This document shows positions 1 to 9,547 of a stretch of 64,000 bases of DNA, piece after piece. The stretch is from the NCBI RefSeq assembly GCF_002915575.1, contig NZ_PQGD01000018.1, positions 53,989-117,988 on the forward strand. Reading direction: 5' to 3'. The stretch's first letter is position 1. Every line of letters begins with the position of its first letter. This stretch comes from Superficieibacter electus (lineage in GTDB: Bacteria > Pseudomonadota > Gammaproteobacteria > Enterobacterales > Enterobacteriaceae). The notes below the pieces were generated by a model, which worked only from the letters and a program-made list of their open reading frames with translations, made no database searches and had not been told where the DNA came from. The position numbers and the translations under genes are program-made.

Positions 1-298
1 AACTGACCAGCGGCCAGTGCGCGGTCATGTTTCCGGCGTTACCATGGGCATGGATCACTGTCGCGATAGCATCATGGGGGTTGGATTGAGTGGAGGGAAT
101 AAACCAGCCGGTCAGATGTGTGCCGTCCTTCGCGGTGAAGTCCACGCGCTCGAAAATATCCGGACGATAGCCGTAAAAGTGATTATCAGGATAGTAAAAG
201 AAATTGAGGGCCACGCGCGGCAGGAGCCAGACGCATATCACAAGAATAAAAAGAATAAAAAAACGCTTCCAGTGCTTTGTCATATTCATGGTATCCAT
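1..298 (-). CDS. yfhR: YfhR, alpha/beta hydrolase (5' part, cut by window edge)
   Basis: The minus strand from 298 reads an N-terminal membrane anchor (hydrophobic stretch at about residues 13-24), then PRVALNFFYYPDNHFYGY, a segment containing FTAKDGTHLTGWFIPS, and the lead-in HAHGNAGNM of a serine hydrolase of the YfhR/peptidase S9-like family. Only the first 99 codons are present; the nucleophile elbow lies off the left edge. Starting at 298 gives the same N-terminal length as E. coli YfhR by recall; in-frame ATGs at 289 and 283 are alternatives, and none has a strong ribosome binding site. The gene lies downstream of suhB in the same direction, as in E. coli. The exact substrate is not known. 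Confidence 0.85.
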   Translation of the reverse strand, partial: MDTMNMTKHWKRFFILFILVICVWLLPRVALNFFYYPDNHFYGYRPDIFERVDFTAKDGTHLTGWFIPSTQSNPHDAIATVIHAHGNAGNMTAHWPLVS

Positions 299-311
299 AC
301 CGTTGAAGAGA

Positions 312-341
312 ATAAACAGGCCCCTGACAGTGCAGGGGCCC
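312..341 (-). terminator. Terminator after suhB
   Basis: Perfect inverted repeat GGCCCCTG (319-326) and CAGGGGCC (333-340) with a six-base loop. On the minus strand it is followed by a moderately U-rich TGTTTATTCT. It lies just after the suhB stop codon, so it probably ends suhB transcription before yfhR. Confidence 0.7.
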
Positions 342-351
342 GGTCTGGCAA

Positions 352-1155
352 TTAACGCTTCAGCGCTTCGCTCAGTTCATCACGCATGTTAGCCAGCATG
401 GCTTTAACAACGCGCGGATTACCGGCAACGATATTACCCGTCATCATATAGTTGTGACCGCCAGTAAAGTCGCACACCAGTGCGCCTGCTTCACGGGCCA
501 GCAGTTCACCGGCGGCGAAATCCCACGGCTTCAGGCCGATTTCAAAGAAACCGTCCACGCGGCCAGCGGCAACGTAGGCCAGATCCAGCGCAGCGGAGCC
601 AGTGCGGCGGAAATCAGCACATTCAGTAAACATTTTACCGAGGATGTTCATATAAGCAGGGGCATGCTGTTTTGCTTTGAACGGGAAGCCGGTAGCGATG
701 ATGGTGCCATCCAGATCGCGCGCGCTGCTGCCGCGCAGACGGTAGCCGTTCAGCTGCGCGCCCTGACCACGTGTAGAGGTGAACAGTTCATTACGCATTG
801 GATCGTAAACTACCGCGACTTCAGTGCGGCCTTTAATGCGCACGGCGATGGATACCGCGAAGTGCGGCAGACGTTTGATAAAGTTGGTGGTGCCATCCAG
901 TGGATCAATAACCCATTGAACATCCTGATCGGTGCCGGCGTGTTCACCGCTTTCTTCGGTGATAATGGTGTGTTGCGGGTATGATTTGCGAATGGTTTCG
1001 ATAATCAGCGCTTCAGCGGCTTTATCGACGTTAGTTACGAAATCATTGCTGCCTTTCTGGCTGGCTTCAACGGAATCAGGCGTTTCGTAATGTTTGGCAA
1101 TCAGGTTACCCGCCTTGCGCGCTGCGCGCACGGCGATGTTCAGCATCGGATGCAT
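352..1155 (-). CDS. suhB: SuhB, inositol-1-monophosphatase and antitermination factor
   Basis: A 267-residue Mg-dependent inositol monophosphatase. The family metal-binding motifs are all visible: EESGE at 67-71, DPLDGTTNF at 84-92 and WDFAAGELL from 211. It hydrolyses myo-inositol-1-phosphate. In enterobacteria SuhB is also known to join the NusA/RNA polymerase antitermination complex on rRNA operons; that role is family knowledge, not visible here. The length equals E. coli SuhB. It is divergent from trmJ (120 bp between starts) and is followed by its own hairpin and then yfhR. Confidence 0.97.
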   Translation of the reverse strand: MHPMLNIAVRAARKAGNLIAKHYETPDSVEASQKGSNDFVTNVDKAAEALIIETIRKSYPQHTIITEESGEHAGTDQDVQWVIDPLDGTTNFIKRLPHFAVSIAVRIKGRTEVAVVYDPMRNELFTSTRGQGAQLNGYRLRGSSARDLDGTIIATGFPFKAKQHAPAYMNILGKMFTECADFRRTGSAALDLAYVAAGRVDGFFEIGLKPWDFAAGELLAREAGALVCDFTGGHNYMMTGNIVAGNPRVVKAMLANMRDELSEALKR

Positions 1156-1275
1156 CGGTTACTCTCACTGGATGTTAAAGAACGGGGAAAATCGGCGCAT
1201 ATCATAGCAGCGAATTCGGATTATGTCTTCGCTTTATGATAATATAGCCGAATAATCTTTAACCGAAGAAAGACA

Positions 1276-2007
1276 ATGCTGCAAAATATTCGAATTGTGC
1301 TGGTGGAAACCTCTCACACCGGCAATATGGGCTCTGTGGCCCGTGCCATGAAAACCATGGGCTTAACTAACCTGTGGCTGGTCAACCCTCTGGTCAAGCC
1401 AGACTCGCAGGCCATCGCGCTGGCGGCCGGGGCAAGCGATGTGATTGGCAATGCCAACATCGTTGATACGCTGGATGACGCGCTGGCTGGCTGTAGCCTG
1501 GTGGTCGGTACCAGCGCCCGTTCGCGTACGCTGCCGTGGCCGATGCTTGACCCGCGTGAGTGCGGTCTGAAAAGCGTGGCGGAGGCCGAACATGCGCCGG
1601 TGGCGCTGGTGTTTGGTCGTGAGCGCGTAGGGCTGACCAATGACGAACTGCAAAAGTGTCACTATCACGTAGCGATCGCCGCCAACCCGGAGTATAGCTC
1701 GCTGAACCTGGCGATGGCGGTACAGGTTATCGCTTATGAAGTTCGCATGGCGTGGCTTGCCGCCGAGGAGAAGGGCGCGAACGTGCAGCCAGAAGAAACG
1801 CCTTATCCGCTGGTGGACGATCTTGAACGTTTCTACGGTCATCTTGAGCAAACGCTGCTGGCGACCGGGTTTATCCGTGAAAGCCATCCCGGGCAGGTCA
1901 TGAATAAACTGCGCCGTCTGTTCACCCGCGCCCGTCCGGAAAGCCAGGAATTAAACATCCTGCGCGGCGTGCTGGCGTCGATAGAGCAAAAGCATAAAGA
2001 CGAGTAA
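1276..2007 (+). CDS. trmJ: TrmJ, tRNA (cytidine/uridine-2'-O-)-methyltransferase
   Basis: A 243-residue SPOUT methyltransferase that 2'-O-methylates position 32 of tRNAs using S-adenosylmethionine. The N-terminal knot domain shows [17 protein letters not shown] near residue 10, [13 protein letters not shown] around 113-125 and the SLNLAMAVQ knot motif around 142-150. The C-terminal helical extension continues to residue 243. The start ATG at 1276 follows a purine-rich GAAGAAAGA. It lies between suhB (divergent) and iscR, as in E. coli, where it was once called yfhQ. Confidence 0.96.
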   Translation: MLQNIRIVLVETSHTGNMGSVARAMKTMGLTNLWLVNPLVKPDSQAIALAAGASDVIGNANIVDTLDDALAGCSLVVGTSARSRTLPWPMLDPRECGLKSVAEAEHAPVALVFGRERVGLTNDELQKCHYHVAIAANPEYSSLNLAMAVQVIAYEVRMAWLAAEEKGANVQPEETPYPLVDDLERFYGHLEQTLLATGFIRESHPGQVMNKLRRLFTRARPESQELNILRGVLASIEQKHKDE

Positions 2008-2050
2008 TATTTGTCGGCCCGGCAACAGAACGCGGCTCCTGCGTTGCTTT

Positions 2051-2082
2051 GCCCGGCGGCGCTGCGCTTGCACGGGCCTACG
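2051..2082. repeat. REP element downstream of trmJ
   Basis: GCCCGGCGGCGCTGCGCTTG followed by CACGGGC matches the enterobacterial repetitive extragenic palindrome, with the typical central GGCGCTGCGCT. It is the first REP unit of a cluster filling the trmJ-iscR gap and is inverted relative to the following array. Such elements can stabilise the 3' end of the upstream transcript. Confidence 0.75.
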
Positions 2083-2122
2083 GAGGGTGGATTACCATAC
2101 GTAATGCTGGATCGTACATAAT

Positions 2123-2320
2123 GTATGTAGGCCGGGCAAGCGAAGCGCCCCCCGGCATTTCAGGCTCCGTGGTAGCGCCATCGGAAAGTATGTAGGCCGG
2201 GTAAGCGAAGCGCCACCCGGCATCACAGGCTCCGTGGTAGCGCCATCGGATAAGTATGTAGGCTGGGTAAGCGCAGCGCCACCCGGCATTTCAGGCTCCG
2301 TGACAGCGCCATCGGATAAG
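2123..2320. repeat. Three tandem REP units (BIME-like array)
   Basis: Three near-identical units start at 2123, 2188 and 2254, a period of 65-66 bases. Each begins GTATGTAGGCYGGGYAAGCG, continues through a CCCGGCAT palindrome arm and ends in GCGCCATCGGA. They differ at only a few positions. With the REP at 2051 they fill most of the 474-base gap between trmJ and iscR. The array ends about 30 bases before the IscR operators, so it sits directly upstream of the isc promoter. No coding sequence is credible here. Confidence 0.85.
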
Positions 2321-2350
2321 GTAAAGAAGTCAAACGCACGGAACGTTTAA

Positions 2351-2400
2351 ATACCTGACTAAAACAGTCAAGTAAATAGTTGACTGTTTTAGTCAGGAAT
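2351..2400 (+). promoter_or_regulatory. Two adjacent type-1 IscR operators at the isc promoter
   Basis: Two 25-base sites abut exactly. Site A (2351-2375) has ATACCTGACT with the inverted half CAGTCAAG. Site B (2376-2400) has ATAGTTGACT with TAGTCAGG. Both fit the known type-1 IscR consensus recognised by [2Fe-2S]-IscR. TTGACT inside site B (2380-2385) is a plausible -35, putting transcription start about 65-70 bases before the iscR ATG. IscR would thus repress its own operon when clusters are plentiful. Confidence 0.85.
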
Positions 2401-2481
2401 GACAGACTTGGCTCTGCTATGCAACACATCCCATTTTAATAAAAATGCCCAGGCAGGGCCAGGTTTGAGGTTAAGTAAGAC

Positions 2482-2976
2482 ATGAGACTGACATCTAAAG
2501 GGCGCTATGCCGTGACCGCAATGCTGGACGTTGCGCTCAACTCCGAATCCGGCCCGGTACCGTTGGCTGATATTTCTGAACGTCAGGGGATCTCCCTTTC
2601 TTATCTGGAACAACTCTTCTCCCGTCTACGTAAAAATGGTCTGGTTTCCAGCGTGCGTGGACCGGGTGGTGGCTATCTGCTGGGTAAAGATGCGAGCAGC
2701 ATCGCTGTGGGTGCAGTGATTAGCGCCGTTGATGAATCCGTTGACGCCACCCGTTGTCAGGGTAAAGGCGGCTGCCAGGGCGGTGAGAAGTGCCTGACCC
2801 ATGCATTGTGGCGCGATCTGAGCGACCGTCTGACCGGTTTCCTGAATAATATTACCCTGGGTGAACTGGTGAATAACCAGGAAATTCTGGATGTGTCCGA
2901 TCGTCAGCAGCACACCCATGACGCGCCGCGTACGGCCCGTTCGCAGGACCAGATCAACGTTAAGTTACGCGCCTAA
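2482..2976 (+). CDS. iscR: IscR, [2Fe-2S] Rrf2-family regulator of iron-sulfur genes
   Basis: A 164-residue Rrf2-family regulator with an N-terminal winged helix ([19 protein letters not shown] at the start). The cluster-binding cysteines lie in [15 protein letters not shown], the C-x5-C-x5-C pattern of C92, C98 and C104. With the cluster bound it represses iscRSUA; apo-IscR controls a second set of promoters. It is the first gene of the isc operon and has two IscR sites in its own promoter. E. coli IscR is 162 residues. Confidence 0.97.
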   Translation: MRLTSKGRYAVTAMLDVALNSESGPVPLADISERQGISLSYLEQLFSRLRKNGLVSSVRGPGGGYLLGKDASSIAVGAVISAVDESVDATRCQGKGGCQGGEKCLTHALWRDLSDRLTGFLNNITLGELVNNQEILDVSDRQQHTHDAPRTARSQDQINVKLRA

Positions 2977-2986
2977 TAAAAATAGC

Positions 2987-3089
2987 CCGTCGGCAGTGTG
3001 CTGACCGACGGAGCTAAAAAGTTTTCTGAATCAGGCCGGGGTCGTGAAACCTCGTAACACGGTCAACTATCTCGCCGGTTGCCTGATTC
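2987..3089 (+). promoter_or_regulatory. Structured iscR-iscS intercistronic RNA
   Basis: The 149-base gap holds a perfect 7-bp hairpin (CCGTCGG at 2987-2993 with CCGACGG at 3005-3011). A longer-range pairing of GAATCAGGC (3028-3036) with GCCTGATTC (3081-3089) encloses an internal domain. In E. coli a structured region here is known to let iscR mRNA survive when the small RNA RyhB triggers decay of iscSUA. The same function is inferred here; no RyhB site was demonstrated. Confidence 0.6.
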
Positions 3090-3125
3090 CTTGCATTGAT
3101 GAGTGATGTACGGAGCTTAAGAGCA

Positions 3126-4340
3126 ATGAAATTACCGATTTATCTCGACTACTCCGCAACCACGCCGGTGGACCCGCGTGTTGCCGAGAAAATGATGCAG
3201 TGCCTGACCTTAGACGGGACCTTTGGTAATCCGGCCTCCCGTTCACACCGTTTCGGCTGGCAGGCCGAAGAAGCGGTAGATATCGCCCGTAACCAGATTG
3301 CCGATCTGGTCGGTGCCGATCCGCGTGAAATCGTCTTTACCTCTGGGGCGACCGAATCTGACAACCTGGCGATCAAAGGTGCAGCCAACTTTTATCAGAA
3401 AAAAGGCAAGCACATCATCACCAGCAAAACCGAACACAAAGCCGTGCTGGACACCTGCCGCCAACTGGAGCGCGAAGGGTTTGAAGTCACTTACCTGGCA
3501 CCGCAGCGCAACGGCATTATCGATCTGAAAGAACTCGAAGCGGCGATGCGTGACGACACCATTCTCGTTTCCATCATGCACGTAAACAACGAAATCGGTG
3601 TGGTGCAGGATATCGCCACCATCGGTGAAATGTGCCGTGCGCGTGGGATTATCTATCACGTTGATGCCACCCAGAGCGTGGGCAAACTGCCTATCGATCT
3701 GAGCCAGCTTAAAGTCGACCTGATGTCGTTCTCCGGCCACAAAATCTATGGCCCGAAAGGTATTGGCGCACTGTATGTACGTCGTAAACCGCGTATTCGT
3801 ATTGAAGCGCAAATGCACGGTGGCGGTCATGAGCGCGGTATGCGTTCCGGTACGCTGCCTGTCCACCAGATCGTCGGCATGGGCGAAGCTTACCGTATCG
3901 CGAAAGAAGAGATGGAAAGCGAGATGGCGCGCCTGCGCGGTCTGCGTAACCGTCTGTGGGACGGCGTGAAGGACATGGAAGAAGTGTACCTGAACGGCGA
4001 TCTCGAACAGGGCGCGCCGAACATCCTTAACGTCAGCTTTAACTATGTTGAAGGCGAGTCGCTGATTATGGCGCTGAAAGACCTGGCGGTTTCTTCAGGG
4101 TCTGCCTGTACGTCTGCAAGTCTGGAGCCATCCTACGTGCTGCGCGCGCTGGGCATGAATGATGAGCTGGCGCACAGCTCCATCCGTTTCTCTTTAGGTC
4201 GTTTTACTACCGAAGAAGAGATTGATTACACCATCGAACTGGTTCGTAACTCCATTGGCCGTCTGCGTGACCTTTCTCCGCTGTGGGAAATGTTCAAACA
4301 GGGCGTGGATATCAACAGCATCGAATGGGCACATCACTAA
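3126..4340 (+). CDS. iscS: IscS, cysteine desulfurase
   Basis: A 404-residue PLP-dependent class V aminotransferase-fold enzyme that removes sulfur from cysteine and passes it as persulfide to IscU, tRNA-thiolation enzymes and others. The PLP lysine is in [12 protein letters not shown] (about residue 206). The catalytic persulfide cysteine is in [13 protein letters not shown] (about 328). The ATG at 3126 ([16 protein letters not shown]) gives the exact E. coli length; an upstream in-frame start at 3096 would add ten unsupported residues. It is the second gene of the isc operon. Confidence 0.98.
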   Translation: MKLPIYLDYSATTPVDPRVAEKMMQCLTLDGTFGNPASRSHRFGWQAEEAVDIARNQIADLVGADPREIVFTSGATESDNLAIKGAANFYQKKGKHIITSKTEHKAVLDTCRQLEREGFEVTYLAPQRNGIIDLKELEAAMRDDTILVSIMHVNNEIGVVQDIATIGEMCRARGIIYHVDATQSVGKLPIDLSQLKVDLMSFSGHKIYGPKGIGALYVRRKPRIRIEAQMHGGGHERGMRSGTLPVHQIVGMGEAYRIAKEEMESEMARLRGLRNRLWDGVKDMEEVYLNGDLEQGAPNILNVSFNYVEGESLIMALKDLAVSSGSACTSASLEPSYVLRALGMNDELAHSSIRFSLGRFTTEEEIDYTIELVRNSIGRLRDLSPLWEMFKQGVDINSIEWAHH

Positions 4341-4367
4341 TCGGTTCAGGACCAGAGGAAAACTATC

Positions 4368-4754
4368 ATGGCATACAGCGAAAAAGTTATTGATCATTAC
4401 GAGAACCCGCGCAACGTTGGCTCTTTCGACAACAGCGACGAGAACGTTGGCAGCGGCATGGTCGGCGCACCGGCCTGTGGCGACGTAATGAAGTTACAGA
4501 TCAAAGTGAACAATGACGGTATCATTGAAGACGCGCGCTTCAAGACCTACGGCTGCGGTTCGGCTATCGCTTCCAGCTCGCTGGTCACTGAGTGGGTGAA
4601 AGGTAAATCTCTCGACGAAGCGCAGGCAATCAAAAACACCGACATTGCAGATGAGCTTGAACTGCCGCCGGTGAAAATTCACTGCTCTATTCTGGCAGAA
4701 GACGCCATCAAAGCAGCTATTGCGGACTACAAAAGTAAACGTGAAGTGAAATAA
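4368..4754 (+). CDS. iscU: IscU, iron-sulfur cluster scaffold
   Basis: A 128-residue scaffold on which [2Fe-2S] clusters are built from IscS sulfur. The three ligand cysteines are in GAPACGD (C37), YGCGS (C63) and IHCSIL (C106). The LPPVK motif at 99-103, which the HscA chaperone recognises, is intact. It lies 27 bases after iscS with an AGAGGAAA ribosome binding site. It works with HscB, HscA and Fdx, encoded downstream. Confidence 0.98.
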   Translation: MAYSEKVIDHYENPRNVGSFDNSDENVGSGMVGAPACGDVMKLQIKVNNDGIIEDARFKTYGCGSAIASSSLVTEWVKGKSLDEAQAIKNTDIADELELPPVKIHCSILAEDAIKAAIADYKSKREVK

Positions 4755-4765
4755 CAGAGGTTTCT

Positions 4766-5089
4766 ATGTCGATTACCCTAAGCGACAGTGCTGCCGCGCG
4801 AGTAAATACGTTCCTGTCCAACCGTGGTAAAGGGTTCGGCCTGCGTCTGGGAGTGAGAACCTCCGGCTGTTCCGGGATGGCCTATGTACTGGAATTTGTT
4901 GACGAACCGGCGGCAGAAGATACCGTCTTCGAAGACAAAGGCGTGAAAGTTGTGGTCGACGGCAAGAGCCTGCAATTTCTCGACGGGACGCAACTCGACT
5001 TCGTGAAAGAAGGTCTCAACGAAGGGTTTAAATTCACCAACCCGAACGTGAAAGACGAGTGCGGCTGCGGCGAAAGCTTCAACGTTTAA
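4766..5089 (+). CDS. iscA: IscA, A-type iron-sulfur carrier
   Basis: A 107-residue A-type carrier with the invariant cysteines in TSGCSGM (C35) and ECGCGESF (C99 and C101). A-type proteins receive clusters or iron and hand them to targets, especially [4Fe-4S] enzymes. It lies 11 bases after iscU, in the same transcript. The length equals the E. coli protein. Confidence 0.97.
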   Translation: MSITLSDSAAARVNTFLSNRGKGFGLRLGVRTSGCSGMAYVLEFVDEPAAEDTVFEDKGVKVVVDGKSLQFLDGTQLDFVKEGLNEGFKFTNPNVKDECGCGESFNV

Positions 5090-5105
5090 CCGCGTGTCAC
5101 CAAGG

Positions 5106-5142
5106 AACCCCACCGCAGCATCCTGCGCGTGGGGTTTGTTTT
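5106..5142 (+). terminator. Terminator-like hairpin between iscA and hscB
   Basis: AACCCCACCGCAG pairs with CTGCGCGTGGGGTT across a CATC loop (stem arms about 5106-5118 and 5123-5136) and is followed by TTTGTTTT. It has the form of an intrinsic terminator within the operon, so it may reduce expression of hscBA-fdx relative to iscSUA. Confidence 0.7.
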
Positions 5143-5165
5143 AACAGGCTAACCCTAAGATTGTT

Positions 5166-5681
5166 ATGGATTATTTCACTCTTTTTGGTTTACCCGCCCG
5201 CTATCCGGTCGATATCCAGGCGCTGAGCGCGCGCTTTCAGGATCTGCAACGTCAGTTTCATCCTGATAAATTTGCCAGCGGCACGTCGGCAGAGCAACTG
5301 GCGGCGGTGCAGAAATCGGCAACGATTAATCAGGCCTGGCAAACGCTGCGCCATCCGCTGATGCGCGCTGAGTATCTGCTCTCGTTGCACGGTTTTGATC
5401 TCGCCAGCGAGCAGCATACCGTACGCGACACTGCTTTTCTGATGGAGCAGCTTGAGCTCCGTGAAGCGCTGGATGAAATTGAGCAGGCGAAAGATGAAAC
5501 GCGCCTTGCAGACTTTATGAAGCGCGTGAAGCAGATGATTGACGAGCGTCATCAGCACATGGTGGAACAACTCGATCGCGAAGCGTGGGAGACGGCGGCG
5601 GACACCGTGCGTAAACTGCGTTTTCTCGATAAACTGCAACACTCAGCAGAACAACTCGAAGAAAAGCTGCTCGATTTTTAA
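5166..5681 (+). CDS. hscB: HscB, J-domain co-chaperone for IscU
   Basis: A 171-residue co-chaperone. The N-terminal J domain contains the HPD motif (FHPDKF, residues 37-39), which stimulates HscA ATPase. The C-terminal three-helix domain (about 85-171) binds IscU. It starts at ATG 5166 and ends 14 bases before hscA. The length equals E. coli HscB. Confidence 0.97.
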   Translation: MDYFTLFGLPARYPVDIQALSARFQDLQRQFHPDKFASGTSAEQLAAVQKSATINQAWQTLRHPLMRAEYLLSLHGFDLASEQHTVRDTAFLMEQLELREALDEIEQAKDETRLADFMKRVKQMIDERHQHMVEQLDREAWETAADTVRKLRFLDKLQHSAEQLEEKLLDF

Positions 5682-5695
5682 TTTCGGAAGCAATT

Positions 5696-7546
5696 ATGGC
5701 TTTATTACAAATTAGTGAGCCGGGTCTGAGCGCCGCGCCGCACCAGCGTCGTCTGGCGGCGGGCATTGACTTAGGTACCACCAACTCGCTGGTCGCTACC
5801 GTGCGCAGCGGCCAGGCGGAAACGCTCCCCGATCATCAGGGCCGCCATTTACTGCCGTCCGTGGTGCATTACCAGGCGCAGGGGCATGTTGTGGGTTATG
5901 AGGCGCGCGATCAGGCAGCGCAGGACCCGGCAAATACCGTCAGCTCCGTCAAACGCATGATGGGCCGATCGCTTGCCGATATCGTTTCCCGTTATCCACA
6001 TCTGCCGTATCAGCTTCAGGCAAGTGAAAACGGACTGCCGATGATCGCAACGCCTGCGGGCGTGCTCAATCCCATTCGCATCTCTGCCGATATCCTCAGC
6101 GCCCTGAGCGCCCGCGCCAGTGAAGCGCTGGCAGGAGAGCTGGATGGCGTGGTGATCACCGTTCCGGCCTATTTCGACGATGCGCAGCGGCAGGGCACCA
6201 AAGACGCCGCGCGTCTGGCGGGGCTTCACGTTCTGCGTCTGCTCAATGAGCCGACCGCCGCCGCGATTGCCTACGGTCTGGATTCCGGTAAAGAAGGTGT
6301 GATTGCGGTTTATGACCTTGGCGGCGGTACGTTTGATATTTCCATCCTGCGCTTAAGCCGTGGCGTATTTGAAGTGCTGGCGACCGGCGGTGATTCAGCG
6401 CTCGGCGGCGATGATTTCGATCACCTGCTGGCGGACTGGCTCCGCGAGCAGGCGAACCTGAATGACCGCAGCGATGACCGTTTGCAGCGCCAGCTTCTCG
6501 ACGCTGCCATTGCCGCCAAAATTGCCCTCAGCGATGCGGATACAGTGCACGTTGAGGTGGCAGGCTGGCAGGGTGATGTGACCCGCGCGCAGTTTAACGA
6601 CCTGATCGCCACGCTGGTCAAACGCACGCTACTCTCCTGCCGCCGCGCACTGAAAGACGCCGGCGTCGAGGCTAATGACGTGCTGGAAGTGGTGATGGTG
6701 GGCGGCTCTACCCGCGTGCCGCTTGTGCGTGAGCGGGTAGGGGAGTTCTTTGGCCGTACGCCGCTGACCGCCATCGACCCGGATAAAGTGGTTGCCATCG
6801 GCGCGGCGATCCAGGCGGATATTCTGGTGGGGAATAAGCCGGACAGCGAAATGCTGCTGCTGGACGTGATCCCGCTGTCGCTGGGGCTGGAAACCATGGG
6901 TGGCCTGGTCGAAAAAGTGATCCCGCGCAATACCACCATCCCGGTGGCCCGCGCGCAGGAATTCACCACTTTTAAAGACGGTCAGACTGCGATGTCTATT
7001 CACGTTATGCAGGGTGAGCGCGAGCTGGTACAAGATTGCCGCTCGCTGGCACGCTTTGCGCTGCGCGGTATTCCGGCGCTGCCTGCGGGCGGGGCGCATA
7101 TTCGCGTGACCTTCCAGGTGGATGCCGACGGCCTGCTGAGCGTGACGGCGATGGAAAAATCCACCGGCGTGGAAGCGTCGATCCAGGTGAAACCGTCCTA
7201 TGGATTGTCAGATGCTGAAATTGCCAGCATGATCCACGACTCCATGAGCTACGCCGCCCAGGATGTTCAGGCGCGTATGCTGGCGGAGCAAAAAGTCGAA
7301 GCCGCGCGCGTACTGGAGAGTTTGACCGGTGCGCTCGCTGCCGATGCCGCGCTGCTCAGCGCCGCAGAACGTCAGATGATTGACGAGGCCGCCGCGCATC
7401 TGCGTGTGGCTGCTGAAAGCAATGACGCTGACGCAATAGAACAAGCCATTAAAAATGTTGATAAGCAAACCCAGGAGTTCGCCGCTCGCCGCATGGACCA
7501 GTCTGTCCGTAGCGCGTTGAAAGGCCACTCCGTGGACGAGGTTTAA
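5696..7546 (+). CDS. hscA: HscA, Hsp70-type chaperone for Fe-S cluster transfer
   Basis: A 616-residue specialised Hsp70. The nucleotide-binding domain shows GIDLGTTNS near residue 23, [11 protein letters not shown] near 205 and GGSTRVPLV near 340. The linker [11 protein letters not shown] (about 384-394) leads into the substrate-binding domain, which recognises the LPPVK motif of IscU. ATP hydrolysis, driven by HscB, releases clusters from IscU. It is followed one base later by fdx, so the two are translationally close. Confidence 0.98.
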   Translation: MALLQISEPGLSAAPHQRRLAAGIDLGTTNSLVATVRSGQAETLPDHQGRHLLPSVVHYQAQGHVVGYEARDQAAQDPANTVSSVKRMMGRSLADIVSRYPHLPYQLQASENGLPMIATPAGVLNPIRISADILSALSARASEALAGELDGVVITVPAYFDDAQRQGTKDAARLAGLHVLRLLNEPTAAAIAYGLDSGKEGVIAVYDLGGGTFDISILRLSRGVFEVLATGGDSALGGDDFDHLLADWLREQANLNDRSDDRLQRQLLDAAIAAKIALSDADTVHVEVAGWQGDVTRAQFNDLIATLVKRTLLSCRRALKDAGVEANDVLEVVMVGGSTRVPLVRERVGEFFGRTPLTAIDPDKVVAIGAAIQADILVGNKPDSEMLLLDVIPLSLGLETMGGLVEKVIPRNTTIPVARAQEFTTFKDGQTAMSIHVMQGERELVQDCRSLARFALRGIPALPAGGAHIRVTFQVDADGLLSVTAMEKSTGVEASIQVKPSYGLSDAEIASMIHDSMSYAAQDVQARMLAEQKVEAARVLESLTGALAADAALLSAAERQMIDEAAAHLRVAAESNDADAIEQAIKNVDKQTQEFAARRMDQSVRSALKGHSVDEV

Positions 7547-7547
7547 T

Positions 7548-7883
7548 ATGCCAAAGATTGTTTTTCTGCCTCATCAGGATCTCTGTCCGGATGGCGCAGT
7601 TCTGGAAGCTGAGATCGGCGAAACGATTCTTGACGTTGCCCTGCGTAACGGTATTGAAGTCGAACACGCCTGTGAAAAATCGTGTGCCTGCACTACCTGT
7701 CACTGCATCGTGCGTGAGGGTTTTGACTCCCTGGCAGAGAGCACGGAAGACGAAGACGACATGCTGGATAAAGCCTGGGGTCTGGAGCCGGAAAGCCGTT
7801 TAGGCTGTCAGGCGCGCGTCACCGACGAAGATCTGGTGGTTGAGATCCCTCGCTACACCATTAACCACGCGCGGGAGCATTAA
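7548..7883 (+). CDS. fdx: Fdx, [2Fe-2S] ferredoxin of the Isc system
   Basis: A 111-residue adrenodoxin-type ferredoxin. Cluster ligands are in [15 protein letters not shown] (C42, C48, C51) and RLGCQAR (C87). It supplies electrons during cluster assembly on IscU. Its ATG is one base after the hscA stop, and iscX follows one base after its own stop. Confidence 0.97.
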   Translation: MPKIVFLPHQDLCPDGAVLEAEIGETILDVALRNGIEVEHACEKSCACTTCHCIVREGFDSLAESTEDEDDMLDKAWGLEPESRLGCQARVTDEDLVVEIPRYTINHAREH

Positions 7884-7884
7884 G

Positions 7885-8085
7885 ATGGGACTGAAGTGGA
7901 CCGATAGCCGTGAAATCGGCGAGGCGCTATACGACAGCCGCCCGGATCTTGATCCAAAAACCGTGCGTTTTACCGATCTGCATCAGTGGATCTGCGAGCT
8001 GGACGAGTTTGACGACGATCCAAACGCATCCAATGAAAAAATTCTGGAGGCGATTCTGCTAGTCTGGTTAGATGAAGCAGAATAA
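7885..8085 (+). CDS. iscX: IscX, Isc accessory protein
   Basis: A 66-residue acidic protein ([17 protein letters not shown] at the N terminus) that binds IscS and iron in E. coli and modulates cluster assembly. The ATG at 7885 follows the fdx stop by one base and matches the E. coli length; the in-frame start at 7840 lies inside fdx and is rejected. It is the last gene of the isc operon, followed by an intrinsic terminator. Confidence 0.96.
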   Translation: MGLKWTDSREIGEALYDSRPDLDPKTVRFTDLHQWICELDEFDDDPNASNEKILEAILLVWLDEAE

Positions 8086-8091
8086 GTTGTC

Positions 8092-8115
8092 GGGCTGCCT
8101 TCGGGCGGCCCTTTT
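8092..8115 (+). terminator. Terminator of the isc operon
   Basis: GGGCTGCC (8092-8099), a TTCG tetraloop, and GGCGGCCC (8104-8111) followed by TTTT: a classic intrinsic terminator seven bases after the iscX stop. Confidence 0.85.
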
Positions 8116-8147
8116 GCATACATGGGCTAATAAAAAAGGATAATACG

Positions 8148-9437
8148 ATGACAACCGACGCCATGAAAATTACGCTTTCCACCCAGCCTGCCGATGCGCG
8201 CTGGGGTGAGAAAGCCGCTTACAGCATTAACAACGACGGCATTTCCCTGCACCTGAATGGTAAAGAAGATTTAGCGCTGATCCAGCGCGCGGCGCGTAAA
8301 ATCGACGGCCTGGGCATTAAACACGTCCAGCTGGCCGGCGAAGGCTGGGACGCCGACCGTAGCTGGGCATTCTGGCAGGGCTATAAAGGACCAAAAGGCA
8401 GCCGTAAGGTTGAGTGGGCGTCACTGGACGAGGCAGAACAGAAAGAGCTGGATAGCCGCCTGAAAATCATCGACTGGGTGCGCGATATTATTAATGCGCC
8501 TGCTGAAGAAGTGGGTCCTGAGCAACTGGCGCAGCGCGCGGTAGACCTGCTGTCTGGCGTGGCGGGCGAGCAGGTTTCTTATCGTATTACTAAGGGTGAA
8601 GATCTGCGCGAGCAGAACTACCTTGGCCTGCATACCGTGGGACGCGGTTCCGATCGTCAGCCGGTTTTGTTAGCCCTCGACTATAACCCGACCGGCGATA
8701 AAAATGCCCCGGTTTATGCCTGCCTGGTGGGTAAAGGCATCACCTTTGATACCGGCGGCTACAGTCTCAAACAAAGCGCGTTTATGGACTCCATGAAGTC
8801 TGATATGGGCGGCGCGGCGCTGGTCACCGGCGCGCTGGCATTCGCCATTCAGCGCGGCCTTAACAAGCGCGTAAAACTGTACCTGTGCTGTGCCGACAAT
8901 ATGGTTAGTGGCAATGCCTTCAAGCTGGGCGACATTATTCATTACCGCAATGGCAAAACGGTTGAAGTGATGAACACCGATGCCGAAGGCCGGCTGGTGC
9001 TGGCAGACGGCCTGATCGACGCTTCAGCCCAGAAGCCTGAACTGCTGATCGACGCGGCAACCCTCACCGGGGCCGCCAAGACCGCACTGGGCAATGATTA
9101 TCATGCACTGTTTAGCTTTGACGATGCGCTGGCACACCGTTTATTAACCAGCGCGCAGGCAGAGAACGAGCCATTCTGGCGTCTGCCGTTAGCCGAGTTC
9201 CATCGTCACCAGTTACCTTCTAACTTTGCCGAGCTGAACAACACCGGTAGCGCCGCGTATCCGGCAGGTGCAAGCACCGCAGCGGGGTTTCTGTCCCACT
9301 TTGTAGAAAACTACCGGCAGGGCTGGTTGCATATAGACTGCTCTGCAACCTACCGCAAAGGGGCGGTTGAACAGTGGGCTGCCGGGGCCACTGGCCTTGG
9401 GGTACGCACGCTTGCGAATTTGTTGACCGCTGAGTAA
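8148..9437 (+). CDS. pepB: PepB, aminopeptidase B (peptidase M17)
   Basis: A 429-residue cytosolic leucyl-type aminopeptidase that releases N-terminal residues from peptides in the hexameric, two-metal M17 fold. The family signature NTDAEGRL begins at about residue 276. [14 protein letters not shown] (about 197-210) carries further metal ligands. The C-terminal half is nearly identical to E. coli PepB by recall. The ATG at 8148 follows AAAAAGGA. It is separated from iscX by a terminator, so it has its own promoter or depends on read-through. Confidence 0.96.
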   Translation: MTTDAMKITLSTQPADARWGEKAAYSINNDGISLHLNGKEDLALIQRAARKIDGLGIKHVQLAGEGWDADRSWAFWQGYKGPKGSRKVEWASLDEAEQKELDSRLKIIDWVRDIINAPAEEVGPEQLAQRAVDLLSGVAGEQVSYRITKGEDLREQNYLGLHTVGRGSDRQPVLLALDYNPTGDKNAPVYACLVGKGITFDTGGYSLKQSAFMDSMKSDMGGAALVTGALAFAIQRGLNKRVKLYLCCADNMVSGNAFKLGDIIHYRNGKTVEVMNTDAEGRLVLADGLIDASAQKPELLIDAATLTGAAKTALGNDYHALFSFDDALAHRLLTSAQAENEPFWRLPLAEFHRHQLPSNFAELNNTGSAAYPAGASTAAGFLSHFVENYRQGWLHIDCSATYRKGAVEQWAAGATGLGVRTLANLLTAE

Positions 9438-9450
9438 TCGTGTGGCGGGT

Positions 9451-9534
9451 AACACGCCATATCGACCGTTATGGCGTGTGTTAACTCTCCTGTGAACCAC
9501 TGGCCGGGTAAGCGAAACGCCACCCGGCATTTTG
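9451..9534. repeat. pepB-sseB gap: hairpin plus single REP
   Basis: AACACGCCATA (9451-9461) pairs with TATGGCGTGTG (9470-9480), a likely 3' hairpin of pepB with only a weak T tract. It is followed by one REP unit (about 9502-9533, GCCGGGTAAGCG with GCCACCCGGC). The remainder up to 9547 is the sseB leader. Confidence 0.65.
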
Positions 9535-9547
9535 ACGTAGCGAGCTT

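Noticed and set aside
454-984. Long open frame antisense to suhB (and similar long frames opposite iscS, yfhM, xseA and guaA)
   Set aside because: These follow the codon pattern of the real gene on the other strand, have no domain content and no upstream signals.
3096-3125. Earlier iscS start at 3096
   Set aside because: It would add ten residues not found in the family and has no better ribosome binding site than the ATG at 3126.
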